DNA from: Streptomyces sp. DH37
GTDB lineage: Bacteria; Actinomycetota; Actinomycetes; Streptomycetales; Streptomycetaceae
Direction: 5' to 3'
NCBI RefSeq assembly: GCF_029813835.1
Contig: NZ_JARVKV010000051.1
Coordinates: forward strand, 1-51,234
Length of the DNA stretch: 51,234 bases
Numbering within the stretch: position 1 is the stretch's first letter; every line of letters starts with the position of its first letter. The notes below the pieces were generated by a model, which saw nothing but the letters and a program-made list of their open reading frames with translations, was not told where the DNA came from and ran no database searches. The position numbers and the translations under genes are program-made. Shown in pieces: positions 1 through 8,194 of this stretch.

Positions 1-18
1 CTGAGCGCACGCCCCACG

Positions 19-52
19 ACGGGGGCGCCCGCCGGACGGCGGGCGCCCCCGT
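19..52 (-). terminator. Hairpin terminator downstream of mshC
   Basis: A 15-bp GC-rich perfect stem (19-33 with 38-52) closes on a GGAC loop about 40 nt after the mshC stop codon. There is no U tract, which is usual for Streptomyces terminators. Confidence 0.7.
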
Positions 53-89
53 GGTGTCACACCGTGTTCAGGGAGTGCTCAGGGCGTGC

Positions 90-1319
90 TCAGAGCGCGA
101 CGCCCAGCAGGGCGTCCACGGCCCGCGAGACCAGGCCGGGCGCTCCGGCGTCCGTCCCGCCGCCCTCGCGCTGGCGCTCGGCCCAGCGGTCGACCGCGGC
201 CAGCGCGGCGGGGGCGTCGAGGTCGTCGGCGAGGGCCTCGCGGACCTCCTCCACCAGCGCCTCGGCCGGCGGCCCGTCGGGGCGGGAGACGGCGGCGCGC
301 CAGCGCCCGAGCCGGGCCGTGGCCTCGTCGAGGACGGCGTCCGTCCACTCCCAGTCGGTGCGGTAGTGGTGGGCCAGCAGCGCCAGGCGGATGGCGGCCG
401 GGTCGGTGCCGTCGTTGCGCAGGGCGCTGACGAAGACCAGGTTCCCCTTGGACTTCGACATCTTCTCGCCGTGGAGCGCGACCATCCCGGCGTGGACGTA
501 GGAGCGGGCGAAGGGGTGCCGCCCGGTGAGCGCCTGGGCGTGCGAGGCGCCCATCTCGTGGTGGGGGAAGGCCAGGTCGGAGCCGCCGCCCTGGACTTCG
601 AAGCCCATGCCGAGGTGCTCCAGGGCGATGGCGACGCACTCGATGTGCCAGCCGGGGCGGCCGGGGCCGAGCGAGCCGCCGTCCCAGGAGGGCTCGCCCT
701 CGCGGGCGGCCGTCCACAGCAGCGGGTCGAGCGGGTTCTTCTTGCCGGGACGGTCCGGGTCGCCGCCGCGCTCGGCCGACAGGTGCCGCATCGTCTCGGC
801 GTCCAGGCCGGAGACCTCGCCGAAGTGGGGGTCGGAGGCGACGGAGAAGTAGACGTCGCCGTCGAGGTCGTAGGCGGCGCCGGCCTCCCGCAGTCTCTCG
901 ATGACGGGGACGATCCGGGGTATGGCCTCGACGGCCCCGACGTAGTGCTTCGGCGGGAGCATCCGCAGGGCGGTCATGTCCTCGCGGAAGAGGGCCGTCT
1001 CGCGCTCGGCGAGCGCCGTCCAGTCCTCGCCGGTGGCGGCGGCCCGCTCCAGCAGCGGGTCGTCGACGTCGGTGACGTTCTGCACGTAGTGGACCTGCCG
1101 CTTGGTGTCGAGCCACACGCGCTGCACGAGGTCGAACGCGTTGTAGGTCGCCGCGTGCCCGATGTGGGTCGCGTCGTACGGCGTGATGCCGCAGACGTAG
1201 AGGCGGGCGACGGGGCCGGGGGCGAGGGTCACCCGTCCGCCGGTCGCGGTGTCGTGGAGGCTGAGGTCGCGGCCCTGACCTGGCAGGGCGGGCACCTCGG
1301 AAGCGGGCCAGGCATGCAT
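90..1319 (-). CDS. mshC: MshC, cysteine:glucosaminyl-inositol ligase (mycothiol biosynthesis)
   Basis: This enzyme ligates cysteine to GlcN-inositol using ATP, the penultimate step of mycothiol synthesis in the cytosol. The 409-aa protein is a CysRS-like class I ligase. It has the HIGH motif at 52-55, KMSKS at 286-290, and the family zinc ligands Cys43, Cys228 (in WHIEC) and His253 (in SDLAFPHHE). It lacks the C-terminal anticodon-binding region of a true CysRS, which separates MshC from CysS. The ATG giving MHAWPASEVP is preferred because family members begin there; ATG 1325 and GTG 1340 are in-frame alternatives, and no clear Shine-Dalgarno decides between them. It is the last gene of a leftward cluster with an SCO1664-like protein, DUF3090 and a phosphatase, an arrangement conserved in actinobacteria. 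Confidence 0.95.
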   Translation of the reverse strand: MHAWPASEVPALPGQGRDLSLHDTATGGRVTLAPGPVARLYVCGITPYDATHIGHAATYNAFDLVQRVWLDTKRQVHYVQNVTDVDDPLLERAAATGEDWTALAERETALFREDMTALRMLPPKHYVGAVEAIPRIVPVIERLREAGAAYDLDGDVYFSVASDPHFGEVSGLDAETMRHLSAERGGDPDRPGKKNPLDPLLWTAAREGEPSWDGGSLGPGRPGWHIECVAIALEHLGMGFEVQGGGSDLAFPHHEMGASHAQALTGRHPFARSYVHAGMVALHGEKMSKSKGNLVFVSALRNDGTDPAAIRLALLAHHYRTDWEWTDAVLDEATARLGRWRAAVSRPDGPPAEALVEEVREALADDLDAPAALAAVDRWAERQREGGGTDAGAPGLVSRAVDALLGVAL

Positions 1320-1522
1320 GGTCATGAGCGTAACCGGCACACGGTGATGCCCACGAACGGGATGTGCGCAATGGCCGGAACGGTGCGCCGCGGCCGGGGC
1401 GGCCCGCTTGACGGCCGGTCGGACGGCCCCTCCGGCGGATCCTCGCGGCGGGCCTCCGGCCGCCCGCCGGCGGCCCTCCGGGGTCTTCCGGCCGCCCTTC
1501 CGGGGGCCTTTCCGGGGCCCGC

Positions 1523-1552
1523 CTGACCGGCCCGGCGCGGCGGCCCGGTCAG
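1523..1552 (-). terminator. Stem-loop over the stop of the SCO1664-family gene
   Basis: CTGACCGG (1523-1530) pairs with CCGGTCAG (1545-1552), and the right arm includes the stop codon. It could terminate or attenuate transcription into mshC, which starts 229 nt further on. The gap 1320-1548 holds no gene that I can support. Confidence 0.4.
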
Positions 1553-2460
1553 ACGGGCGGCCAGGGGATGGCGGGCCAGTCGCCGCCGGGCAGCGGGTGG
1601 CGTCCGGTGCCGATCAGGGCGTCGGTCCGCTTGCGCAGGGCGTCCAGCTCGGCGGGGGTGATCAGTTCGGCCAGCCGGGTGGCGAGCGGGCCGCCGTCGG
1701 CCAGCGCGGCGGACAGACCGCGCAGCGGCTCCAGCGTCCCGTCGGGCAGCGGCTCGCCCGCCCAGCCCCACAGCAGGGTGCGCAGCTTGTCGTCGGTGTG
1801 GAAGGTCACACCGTGGTCGATGCCGTACAGCCGCCCGCCGGGGGCGGTCAGCAGGTGCCCGCCCTTGCGGTCGGCGTTGTTGATCACCGCGTCGAGGACG
1901 GCCAGCCGGCGCAGCCGCGGGTCGTCGGCGTGCACCAGCAGAGCGGTGCGGCCCTCCCCCACGTCGACCGGGCCGACGGGCTTCCAGCCCGGCCCCGGCT
2001 CCCCGCCCTCCACCAGCGCGAGCAGCCCCGCGGCGGCGGGCTCGTCGCCGTCCTCCTCCGGTCCGTCCGGCCGGGGCCCGATCCACAGCTGGCACATGCC
2101 CTCGCCGTACGGGCCGTCGCGCAGCACGGTCGGCGGGACCAGGTGCCAGCCCAGCGCCTCGGAGACCTCGTACGCCGCCACCTCGCGCTGGGCGAGGGTG
2201 CCGTCGGGGAAGTCCCACAGCGGGCGCTCCCCGCGCACCGGCTTGTAGACGCAGGGCACCTCGCGCCCCGCGCCGGCGACGGTGCAGTACAGCACCGCGT
2301 TGGAGGCGTCGCGGAGTTGCCCGCGCACCGTCAGCTCGCCGCGGGCCAGCAGTTCGGCCGCCATCTCGTCGGCCGCGGCGTCGGGCGTCACGTCAGGCGT
2401 CGCGTCGGGCGCAGCGTCGGGCGTCACGGCCGGCGGCGGTATCCGTTCTGGCGCGGGCAT
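1549..2460 (-). CDS. SCO1664-family protein, PI3/PI4-kinase-like fold
   Basis: A 303-aa cytosolic protein of the actinobacterial SCO1664 family, which sequence profiles relate to phosphatidylinositol 3/4-kinase-type catalytic domains. Visible kinase-like features are VPCVYKPVRGE (a likely nucleotide-binding lysine), a catalytic-loop-like segment NNADRKGGH, and a metal-binding-like YGIDHG about 15 residues later. The first 35 residues are a Pro/Asp-rich DA/TPD repeat. The substrate is unknown; its constant place beside mshC and DUF3090 suggests a shared process. The ATG lies inside the DUF3090 gene, so the two overlap by 37 nt in different frames and are probably translationally coupled. The family assignment is firm; the biochemical role is inferred. 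Confidence 0.85.
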   Translation of the reverse strand: MPAPERIPPPAVTPDAAPDATPDVTPDAAADEMAAELLARGELTVRGQLRDASNAVLYCTVAGAGREVPCVYKPVRGERPLWDFPDGTLAQREVAAYEVSEALGWHLVPPTVLRDGPYGEGMCQLWIGPRPDGPEEDGDEPAAAGLLALVEGGEPGPGWKPVGPVDVGEGRTALLVHADDPRLRRLAVLDAVINNADRKGGHLLTAPGGRLYGIDHGVTFHTDDKLRTLLWGWAGEPLPDGTLEPLRGLSAALADGGPLATRLAELITPAELDALRKRTDALIGTGRHPLPGGDWPAIPWPPV

Positions 2461-3014
2461 ACGTGTCCCTCCGGGTCGAGCGGCAGACTGCACAGCGGGC
2501 ACGGCGGCCGGCCGGCCCTGACGACCTCCATGGCACGTTTGGCGAAGGCCCGGGCCATGGTGCCGCTGATCCTCACCCGCAGCACCGGCGGGCCGTTCTC
2601 GTCGTCCCGCAGCAGCCTCTCCTCGGCCTCGGCGAGGTCCTCCTCGGAGTCCGCGTCGATCTCGACGAGGGCCTGCGCCTCCACGATCACGCACTCGTCC
2701 TCGCCGTCCCAGGCCAGCGCCATGGTGCCGACCCGGAACTCCTCCTCCACCGGGGTCCGGAGCGGGGCGTTGTCGGCGGTCTCGGCGGGCGCGACGGCCG
2801 GGACCGGGGCGCTGCCGCCGGTCCGCCGCACGACCTCGTCCAGGAGCTCGTCTATGCGCTCGGCGAGCGCCTCGACCTGCGCCTTCTCCAGGGCGACGCT
2901 GGTGGTGCGGCCGGCCGCGGACGCCTGGAGGAAGAACGTCCGGCGGCCAGGCAGCCCGACCGTGCCGGCCACGAAGCGCTCCGGTGGGTCGTAGAGGAAC
3001 ACCTGACGGGACAC
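2424..3014 (-). CDS. DUF3090 family protein
   Basis: A 197-aa protein of unknown function found in actinobacteria next to an MSMEG_4193-type phosphatase and an SCO1664-like protein. The N-terminal block SRQVFLYDPPERFVAGTVG is the family signature. The C-terminus carries CPLC followed by a Cys ten residues later (CPLCSLPLDPEGHVC), a possible rubredoxin-like or zinc-knuckle site. The GTG at 3014 is chosen because GGAG lies 8 nt upstream; an ATG four codons earlier would bury that site. The acidic middle (IDADSEEDLAEAEERLL) looks helical. Overlap with the next gene supports one mRNA. Confidence 0.85.
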   Translation of the reverse strand: MSRQVFLYDPPERFVAGTVGLPGRRTFFLQASAAGRTTSVALEKAQVEALAERIDELLDEVVRRTGGSAPVPAVAPAETADNAPLRTPVEEEFRVGTMALAWDGEDECVIVEAQALVEIDADSEEDLAEAEERLLRDDENGPPVLRVRISGTMARAFAKRAMEVVRAGRPPCPLCSLPLDPEGHVCPRQNGYRRRP

Positions 3015-3146
3015 GTCCTGCTCCATCGGGTCGACTGCTGGGACACTGGCACCCTACTGCGCCCGGCGATCACCGTGCCGACCACCGCGCTCGCCACCGT
3101 GTCCGGGCCGGGTGCGCGGACGGCGCGGACGGTGGGCGGGCGGGGT

Positions 3147-3851
3147 CTAGGCGCCGCCTCCGACGACCGCGCCGCCGTCGCCGTCCGCCGCCGGGGCGCT
3201 CTGCGCGGCGTCCGCCTCGCGCGGGGCGAGCGAGGCGAGGTCGCCGGTGTCGCCGAGCCGCAGCAGGAAGGGCCGCAGCGGGGTGTAGCGGATGGCGGTG
3301 ACCGAGCAGGGCTCGACGTGGATGCGCTGGAAGAGGTCCAGGTGCATGCCGAGGGCGTCGGCGACCAGCGACTTGATGATGTCGCCGTGCGAGCACATCA
3401 GGTACGTGGCGTCCGGGCCGTGCTCCCGCCCGATCCGGTCGTTCCACTCCCGTACGGCCTCCACCGCCCGGGCCTGCATGCCGCGCATCGTCTCGCCGCC
3501 GGGGAAGGCCGCGGCGGAGGGGTGCTGCTGGACGGTGGCCATCAGCGGTTCGTCGTTGAGCTCGGCGAGCTTGCGGCCGGTCCAGTCGCCGTAGTCGCAC
3601 TCGCCGATGCGCTCCTCGGTGTGCAGCGGGAGCTCCGGCCGGGTGCGGGCCAGCGGCGCCAGGGTCTGGCGGCAGCGCTCCAGCGGGCTGTGGACGGCGG
3701 CGGACAGCGGGAGCGCGGCCAGGCGTCCGGGCAGGGCGGCGGCCTGGGCGGTGCCGAGTTCGTCCAGGTCGACGCCGGGGGTGCGTCCGGCGAGCAGTCC
3801 GGAGGTGTTGGCGGTGGACCGGCCGTGCCGGACGAGGAGCAGCGTGGGCAT
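3147..3851 (-). CDS. Histidine phosphatase, MSMEG_4193 family
   Basis: A 234-aa protein of the histidine phosphatase (phosphoglycerate mutase-like) superfamily. The phosphohistidine motif RHGRS is at residues 8-12, a second conserved region reads GECDYGDWTG, and the second catalytic histidine is in MCSHGD. The last 30 residues are a low-complexity tail rich in Ala, Asp and Gly. It is first in the run that leads to mshC. The substrate is unknown, though family members are annotated as broad phosphomonoesterases or mutases. The promoter must lie in the purine-rich 150-bp gap shared with the divergent corA. Confidence 0.88.
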   Translation of the reverse strand: MPTLLLVRHGRSTANTSGLLAGRTPGVDLDELGTAQAAALPGRLAALPLSAAVHSPLERCRQTLAPLARTRPELPLHTEERIGECDYGDWTGRKLAELNDEPLMATVQQHPSAAAFPGGETMRGMQARAVEAVREWNDRIGREHGPDATYLMCSHGDIIKSLVADALGMHLDLFQRIHVEPCSVTAIRYTPLRPFLLRLGDTGDLASLAPREADAAQSAPAADGDGGAVVGGGA

Positions 3852-3866
3852 GGCAGCCAGCGTAGG

Positions 3867-3959
3867 CGAGGACGGCGGAGGTGAGGAGGGGAGGGCCGGA
3901 GCGGAGGAGAGCCGAGGAGAGCGGAGGGGAGCCGGGGGGGGGGAGCCGAGGGGAGGGGA
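3867..3959. repeat. Polypurine tract with a G10 run upstream of corA
   Basis: The plus strand here is almost all G and A, built from degenerate GGAG/GAGCCGAG units, and includes ten consecutive G at 3934-3943. It fills most of the gap between the divergent phosphatase and corA genes. The tract could form quadruplex or triplex DNA, and the homopolymer is prone to slippage. Confidence 0.8.
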
Positions 3960-4003
3960 CGGCCGCCGCGTGCTCCGGTGCGCGGAGGGGGAGAATCGCC
4001 GGT

Positions 4004-4987
4004 GTGATTGTGGACTGTGCGATCTACCGGGAGGGGCGGCGCGCCGAGGGGCCCTCCGGCCTGACCGAGGCGCTGGAGGCGGCTCGCGCGGACCGTGACG
4101 CCTTCCTGTGGATCGGGCTGCACGAGCCCGCCCAGGAGGAGTTCGACCAGGTCTCCGCGGAGTTCGGGCTGCACCCGCTGGCGGTGGAGGACGCCCTCTC
4201 GGCCCACCAGCGCCCCAAGCTGGAGGTCTACGAGGACTCGCTGTTCCTGGTGCTCAAGCCGGTGGACTACGACGACGAGGCCGACACCGTCGCCACCGGG
4301 GAGCTGATGCTGTTCGTCGGCGACTCCTTCGTGGTGTCGGTGCGGCACGGCGGGACCAACCCGCTGGGCTCGGTGCGCGAGCGGCTGGAGCGGAACCCGG
4401 GTGTGCTGCAGCACGGTCCGACGGCCGTGATGTACGCGGTGAGCGACGCGGTGGTCGACCACTACATGGACGTGGCCGCCGAGCTGCAGACGGACCTCGA
4501 GGAGCTGGAGGAGGAGGTCTTCACCCCCGACGGCCCGGCCCGCGGCACCATCGCGGGCCGCATCTACGCCTTCAAGCGCCAGGTGCTGGAGTTCCGCCGG
4601 GCCGCGGGGCCGCTGGCGGAGCCGATGGAGCGGCTGGCGGGCAGCGGGGTGCCGTTCGTGCACGACGACTCGCGTCCGTTCTTCCGCGACGTGAGCGACC
4701 ATCTGACCCGGGCGAACGAGCAGGTGGAGGCGTTGGACCGGCTGCTGTCGGACATCCTGTCCGCCTATCTGGCGCAGGTGGGCGTCCGGCAGAACGACGA
4801 CATGCGCAAGATCTCGGCGTGGGCGGCGATGGCGGCGGTCCCCACCATGATCGCCGGGATCTACGGGATGAACTTCGACCACATGCCCGAGCTGACCCAC
4901 CCGCTGGGCTACCCGGGGGTGGTGGTGGCGATGGTCGCCGTCAGCGCGGGCCTGTACCGGCTCTTCAAGCGCCGGGGCTGGCTGTAG
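4004..4987 (+). CDS. corA: CorA-family magnesium/cobalt transporter
   Basis: A 327-aa CorA-type divalent cation channel that forms a pentamer in the cell membrane. The N-terminal two thirds is the cytosolic alpha/beta funnel. It is followed by the long stalk helix, a first membrane helix (AWAAMAAVPTMIAGIYGMNF) ending in the signature YGMN (GMN at 288-290), and a second helix ending in the basic tail KRRGWL. The GTG start has GGAGGGGGAG about 11 nt upstream; GTG 4010 is an alternative. It is divergent from the phosphatase-mshC cluster and overlaps the convergent ferritin-like gene by 23 nt at the 3' ends. Confidence 0.93.
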   Translation: MIVDCAIYREGRRAEGPSGLTEALEAARADRDAFLWIGLHEPAQEEFDQVSAEFGLHPLAVEDALSAHQRPKLEVYEDSLFLVLKPVDYDDEADTVATGELMLFVGDSFVVSVRHGGTNPLGSVRERLERNPGVLQHGPTAVMYAVSDAVVDHYMDVAAELQTDLEELEEEVFTPDGPARGTIAGRIYAFKRQVLEFRRAAGPLAEPMERLAGSGVPFVHDDSRPFFRDVSDHLTRANEQVEALDRLLSDILSAYLAQVGVRQNDDMRKISAWAAMAAVPTMIAGIYGMNFDHMPELTHPLGYPGVVVAMVAVSAGLYRLFKRRGWL

Positions 4988-5792
4988 CGGCCCTCTCGGG
5001 CGCCGTCCCCGGCGCGCTCCCGGGCACGGCGCGCGCGGCGCCGGGCGCGGGCGGGTCCAGTCGTACGGCGCGGCGCCAGCCGGCCAGCCGCTCGTAGGCG
5101 TACCGGGCCTGGACGCGCGCCTCCAGCGCCACCGACCTGGTCATGCGCCAGCCCAGCAGGTGGCCGGTGTGGGCCAGTACGGCGAGGCCGGCGTCGCGGT
5201 GGGCGCGGATCTCCGCCAGCGCGTTCTCCCGCAGCACCAGGTCGACGGCGGCGCCGTGCCCGGCGCGGGCGAAGCGCAGCAGCTCCTCGCGGCACCAGGC
5301 CAGGTGCTCCCGCTTGGTGCGGGAGACCTCCCGCACCGCCCGGCCGGCCCCGGGGTGGCCGGCGGCGTGCCCGGCGAGCACGGCGAGCCAGGCGGCGGCG
5401 CGGGCCGAGGCGACGTGCCCGTGCGCGAGGTGGGCGATGACGTCCCGCTCGTTCAGGGGCTCGCCGCGGCGCAGCTTGGCGTGCGCCAGGCAGCCTCCCC
5501 GCCGTTCCAGCAGCGCGGCGTGGTCCGCCCCGGGCGGCACCTCGACCGGCTCCAGGCCGCGGGCGGCGGGCAGTGCGGCCAGCAGCCGGGCGTGCCGCTC
5601 CTCCAGGTCGCCGAACCGGGCCATCGCGGGGGCCAGGTCGCGCCGGCCCTCCGGGACGAGGGCGGCGATCCTGCGGTTCTCCCGTCCGTTGCGGGCCTCG
5701 GTGGCGGCGGCCAGGGAGCACAGCAGCCGGAAGGAGGCGTCGTTGCCGAGGACCTCCCGCACCAGGTCCCTTCTCCAGAGCCTCCAGGGCAT
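4965..5792 (-). CDS. Ferritin-like domain protein
   Basis: A 275-aa mostly helical protein. Carboxylate/histidine pairs occur in helices, for example E32, E64 with H67 (DLEERH), and a C-terminal EHLAWCREEL, consistent with a ferritin-like four-helix diiron fold. The final 45 residues are Pro/Ala-rich and probably disordered. The ATG has a strong GGAGGTG 8 nt upstream. The gene converges with corA and overlaps its stop. Family-level evidence supports metal binding at most; no partner oxidoreductase is coupled to it. Confidence in the gene is high, in the function moderate. Confidence 0.75.
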   Translation of the reverse strand: MPWRLWRRDLVREVLGNDASFRLLCSLAAATEARNGRENRRIAALVPEGRRDLAPAMARFGDLEERHARLLAALPAARGLEPVEVPPGADHAALLERRGGCLAHAKLRRGEPLNERDVIAHLAHGHVASARAAAWLAVLAGHAAGHPGAGRAVREVSRTKREHLAWCREELLRFARAGHGAAVDLVLRENALAEIRAHRDAGLAVLAHTGHLLGWRMTRSVALEARVQARYAYERLAGWRRAVRLDPPAPGAARAVPGSAPGTAPERAATASPGA

Positions 5793-5942
5793 GGCCCGAC
5801 ACCTCCGTGGACATATCCGCAGAAGTCGAGTCAAACGGTACGGATGGGCGGCGGCAACAGCACACCGTCCCGCCTGCGCCGAACGGAGGTGCCCACCGCG
5901 CCGGGCGTAACCCGCGCGCGGCCGGGCCGTTGTGCCGGGGGA

Positions 5943-5982
5943 CGGCCGTGGCGGGGAGGACCCCGAGCCCCCACCACGGCCG
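5943..5982 (-). terminator. Secondary hairpin in the gap 5793-6082
   Basis: CGGCCGTGG (5943-5951) pairs with CCACGGCCG (5974-5982) around an inner GGGG/CCCC. With the larger hairpin at 5996-6038 it forms a double terminator after the LLM oxidoreductase gene. I see no gene elsewhere in this gap. Confidence 0.45.
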
Positions 5983-5995
5983 CGGGCACGTCCCG

Positions 5996-6038
5996 GTGCG
6001 GGGCGCGGCCGGACCCGCCGTCCGGCCGCGCCCCGCAC
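5996..6038 (-). terminator. Strong terminator after the LLM oxidoreductase gene
   Basis: A perfect 19-bp stem (5996-6014 with 6020-6038) has a 5-nt loop and sits 45 nt past the oxidoreductase stop. Confidence 0.8.
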
Positions 6039-6082
6039 GGCGGTTCCGGGAAGGCGGGGGCCGGGGGCCGGGGGAGGAACCG

Positions 6083-7135
6083 TCAGGAGGCGGTGCCGGA
6101 CCGCTCCAGGGCCTCCACGCCGGCCCGCAGCGAGGCGATCCGCTCCTCGAGGGTGAAGCCCGCCGGCGCCAGCGACAGCGTGGTCACCCCGGCCTCGGCG
6201 TAGGCCCGCATCCGGTCGGCGATCCGCTCGACCGGGCCGAGCAGCGTGGTGGAGTCGATGAGCCGGCGGGGCACGGCGGCCGCGGCGCCCTCCTTGTCGC
6301 CGGACAGGTACCGCTCCTGGATCTCGGCGGCCTCCTTCTCGTACCCCATGCGCTGGGCGAGCCGGTTGTAGAAGTTCTGCTTGCGGCTGCCCATGCCGCC
6401 GACGTACAGCGCGGTGTACGGGCGGAAGGTGTCGGCCAGGGCGTCGATGTCGTCGCCGACGGCCAGGGGCACGGTGGGCACCACGTCGAAGCCCTCCATC
6501 GTCCTGCCCGCCTTCTCCCGCCCGGCGCGCAGCGCGCCGAGCGTGGTCTCCTCGGCGTGCTCGGGGGCGAAGAAGATCAGCAGGGCGCCGTCGGCGATCT
6601 CGCCGGTCTGCTCCAGGTTCTTCGGGCCGATGGCGGCGATGTAGAGCGGGACGTGCTCGCGGACGGGGTGGACGGTCAGCTTCAGCGGCTTGCCGGGGCC
6701 GTCCGGCAGCGGCAGCGTCCAGTGCTCGCCGGCGTGGGTCAGGCGCTCGCGGGACATCGCCTTGCGGATGATCTCCACGTACTCGCGGGTGCGGGCGAGC
6801 GGCTTGTCGAACCGCACCCCGTACCAGCCCTCGGAGACCTGCGGGCCGGAGACGCCCAGGCCCAGGCGGAAGCGCCCGCCGGAGAGCGTGTCGAGGGTGG
6901 CGGCGGTCATGGCCGTCATGGCGGGGGTGCGGGCGGGGATCTGGAAGATGGCCGAACCCACGTCGATCCGCTCGGTCTGGGCCGCCACCCAGGCCAGGAC
7001 GGTGGGGGCGTCGGAGCCGTAGGCCTCCGCGGCCCAGCAGACGGAGTAGCCGAGCCGGTCGGCCTCCCGGGCCACCGCGAGATTGTCGGCGTCCATGCCG
7101 GCGCCCCAGTAGCCGAGGTTGATGCCGAGCTTCAT
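6083..7135 (-). CDS. LLM-class F420-dependent oxidoreductase
   Basis: A 350-aa TIM-barrel flavin/F420 oxidoreductase of the luciferase-like superfamily. It begins MKLGINLGYWG and contains the typical GRFRLGLGVSGPQVSEGWYGV stretch and IAAIGPKNLEQTGEIADGAL, as in actinobacterial F420-dependent members. The substrate is unknown. The ATG at 7135 has GGGGA upstream. It is divergent from an aldo/keto reductase, with a perfect 14-bp palindrome between them that probably controls this gene. Two hairpins follow its stop. Confidence 0.88.
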   Translation of the reverse strand: MKLGINLGYWGAGMDADNLAVAREADRLGYSVCWAAEAYGSDAPTVLAWVAAQTERIDVGSAIFQIPARTPAMTAMTAATLDTLSGGRFRLGLGVSGPQVSEGWYGVRFDKPLARTREYVEIIRKAMSRERLTHAGEHWTLPLPDGPGKPLKLTVHPVREHVPLYIAAIGPKNLEQTGEIADGALLIFFAPEHAEETTLGALRAGREKAGRTMEGFDVVPTVPLAVGDDIDALADTFRPYTALYVGGMGSRKQNFYNRLAQRMGYEKEAAEIQERYLSGDKEGAAAAVPRRLIDSTTLLGPVERIADRMRAYAEAGVTTLSLAPAGFTLEERIASLRAGVEALERSGTAS

Positions 7136-7145
7136 CCGCGTCCCC

Positions 7146-7159
7146 TTACCGATCGGTAA
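7146..7159. promoter_or_regulatory. Palindromic operator between LLM oxidoreductase and AKR genes
   Basis: TTACCGATCGGTAA is a perfect 14-bp palindrome 11 nt upstream of the oxidoreductase ATG and 52 nt upstream of the aldo/keto reductase ATG. Its form suits a TetR-type repressor. No regulator gene is adjacent. Confidence 0.6.
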
Positions 7160-7210
7160 CGTGCCCGTCGCCGGGACTCTAGCGCGCGGCCGCAAGTACT
7201 CTCAACGCCC

Positions 7211-8194
7211 ATGGAGCACAGGCACGTGGGCCGCACCGGCCTCCGCGTATCCCGGATCGGGCTCGGTACGCTCACCTGGGCGCGGAACACCGGGGAGAGG
7301 GAGGCAGCCGACCTGCTGAAGGCCTTCTGGGAGGCTGGCGGGACGCTGGTGGACACCGCCGACGTGTACGCCGACGGCGGGGCCGAGTACCTCCTGGGGC
7401 GGCTGGTGCAGGACCTGGTGCCCCGGCGGGACCTGGTGATCGCCACCAAGGCGGGCGGCGTGCCCGACCCCGAGCGCCGCTTCGACTGCTCGCGCGGCCA
7501 TCTGCTCGACGCGCTGGACGCCTCCCTGGAGCGGCTGGGCACCGACTACGTGGACCTGTGGCAGGTCCACGCCTACGACCCCTTCACCCCTCTGGAGGAG
7601 ACCCTCCAGGCCCTCGACACCGCGGTGGGCAGCGGCCGCGCCCGCTACGCCGGGGTGGCGGGCTTCTGCGGCTGGCAGCTGGCCAAGGCCGCCTCCTGGC
7701 AGCTCGCCGCCCCGGGCGCGCGCACCCGGCTGGCCAGTACGCAGATGGAGTACTCCCTGCTCCAGCGCGGTGTGGAGCGGGAGGTGCTGCCGGCCGCGCT
7801 GGACCTGGGGGTCGGGCTGCTGCCGTCCTCGCCGCTGGGCCGGGGCGTGCTCACGGGCAAGTACCGGCACTCCACGCCGCCGGACTCGCGCGGGGCCTCG
7901 GAGCGCCTGGCGCCCTTCGTGGCGCCCTACCTGGACGACGCGGCGGCGCGGATCGTCGACGCGGTCGCCATAGCCGCCGACGGCCTGGCCGTCACCCCGC
8001 TCCAGGTGGCGCTGGCCTGGGTGCGCGACCGGCCCGGGGTGGTCGCGCCGGTCATCGGCGCGCGCACGTCGCAGCAGCTCACCGAGGCGCTGTCAGTGGA
8101 GAGCCTTACGCTTCCTGACGAGATCTGCCGGGCGCTGGACGACGTGTCGGCCCCGGTGCACCGCTATCCCGATCACGACTGGAGCACGCTGTGA
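7211..8194 (+). CDS. Aldo/keto reductase
   Basis: A 327-aa NADPH-dependent aldo/keto reductase with the catalytic tetrad Asp48, Tyr53, Lys80 and His120 (DTADVY, ATK, WQVH). It follows the general family pattern, including a C-terminal cofactor region VAPVIGARTSQQLTE. No Shine-Dalgarno precedes the ATG. TACTCT at 7197-7202, 8 nt before the ATG, could be a -10 element of a leaderless transcript. Its stop overlaps the next start by four bases (GTGA), so it is coupled to the RecD2-like gene, an odd pairing of a small-molecule reductase with a helicase relative. Confidence 0.9.
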   Translation: MEHRHVGRTGLRVSRIGLGTLTWARNTGEREAADLLKAFWEAGGTLVDTADVYADGGAEYLLGRLVQDLVPRRDLVIATKAGGVPDPERRFDCSRGHLLDALDASLERLGTDYVDLWQVHAYDPFTPLEETLQALDTAVGSGRARYAGVAGFCGWQLAKAASWQLAAPGARTRLASTQMEYSLLQRGVEREVLPAALDLGVGLLPSSPLGRGVLTGKYRHSTPPDSRGASERLAPFVAPYLDDAAARIVDAVAIAADGLAVTPLQVALAWVRDRPGVVAPVIGARTSQQLTEALSVESLTLPDEICRALDDVSAPVHRYPDHDWSTL

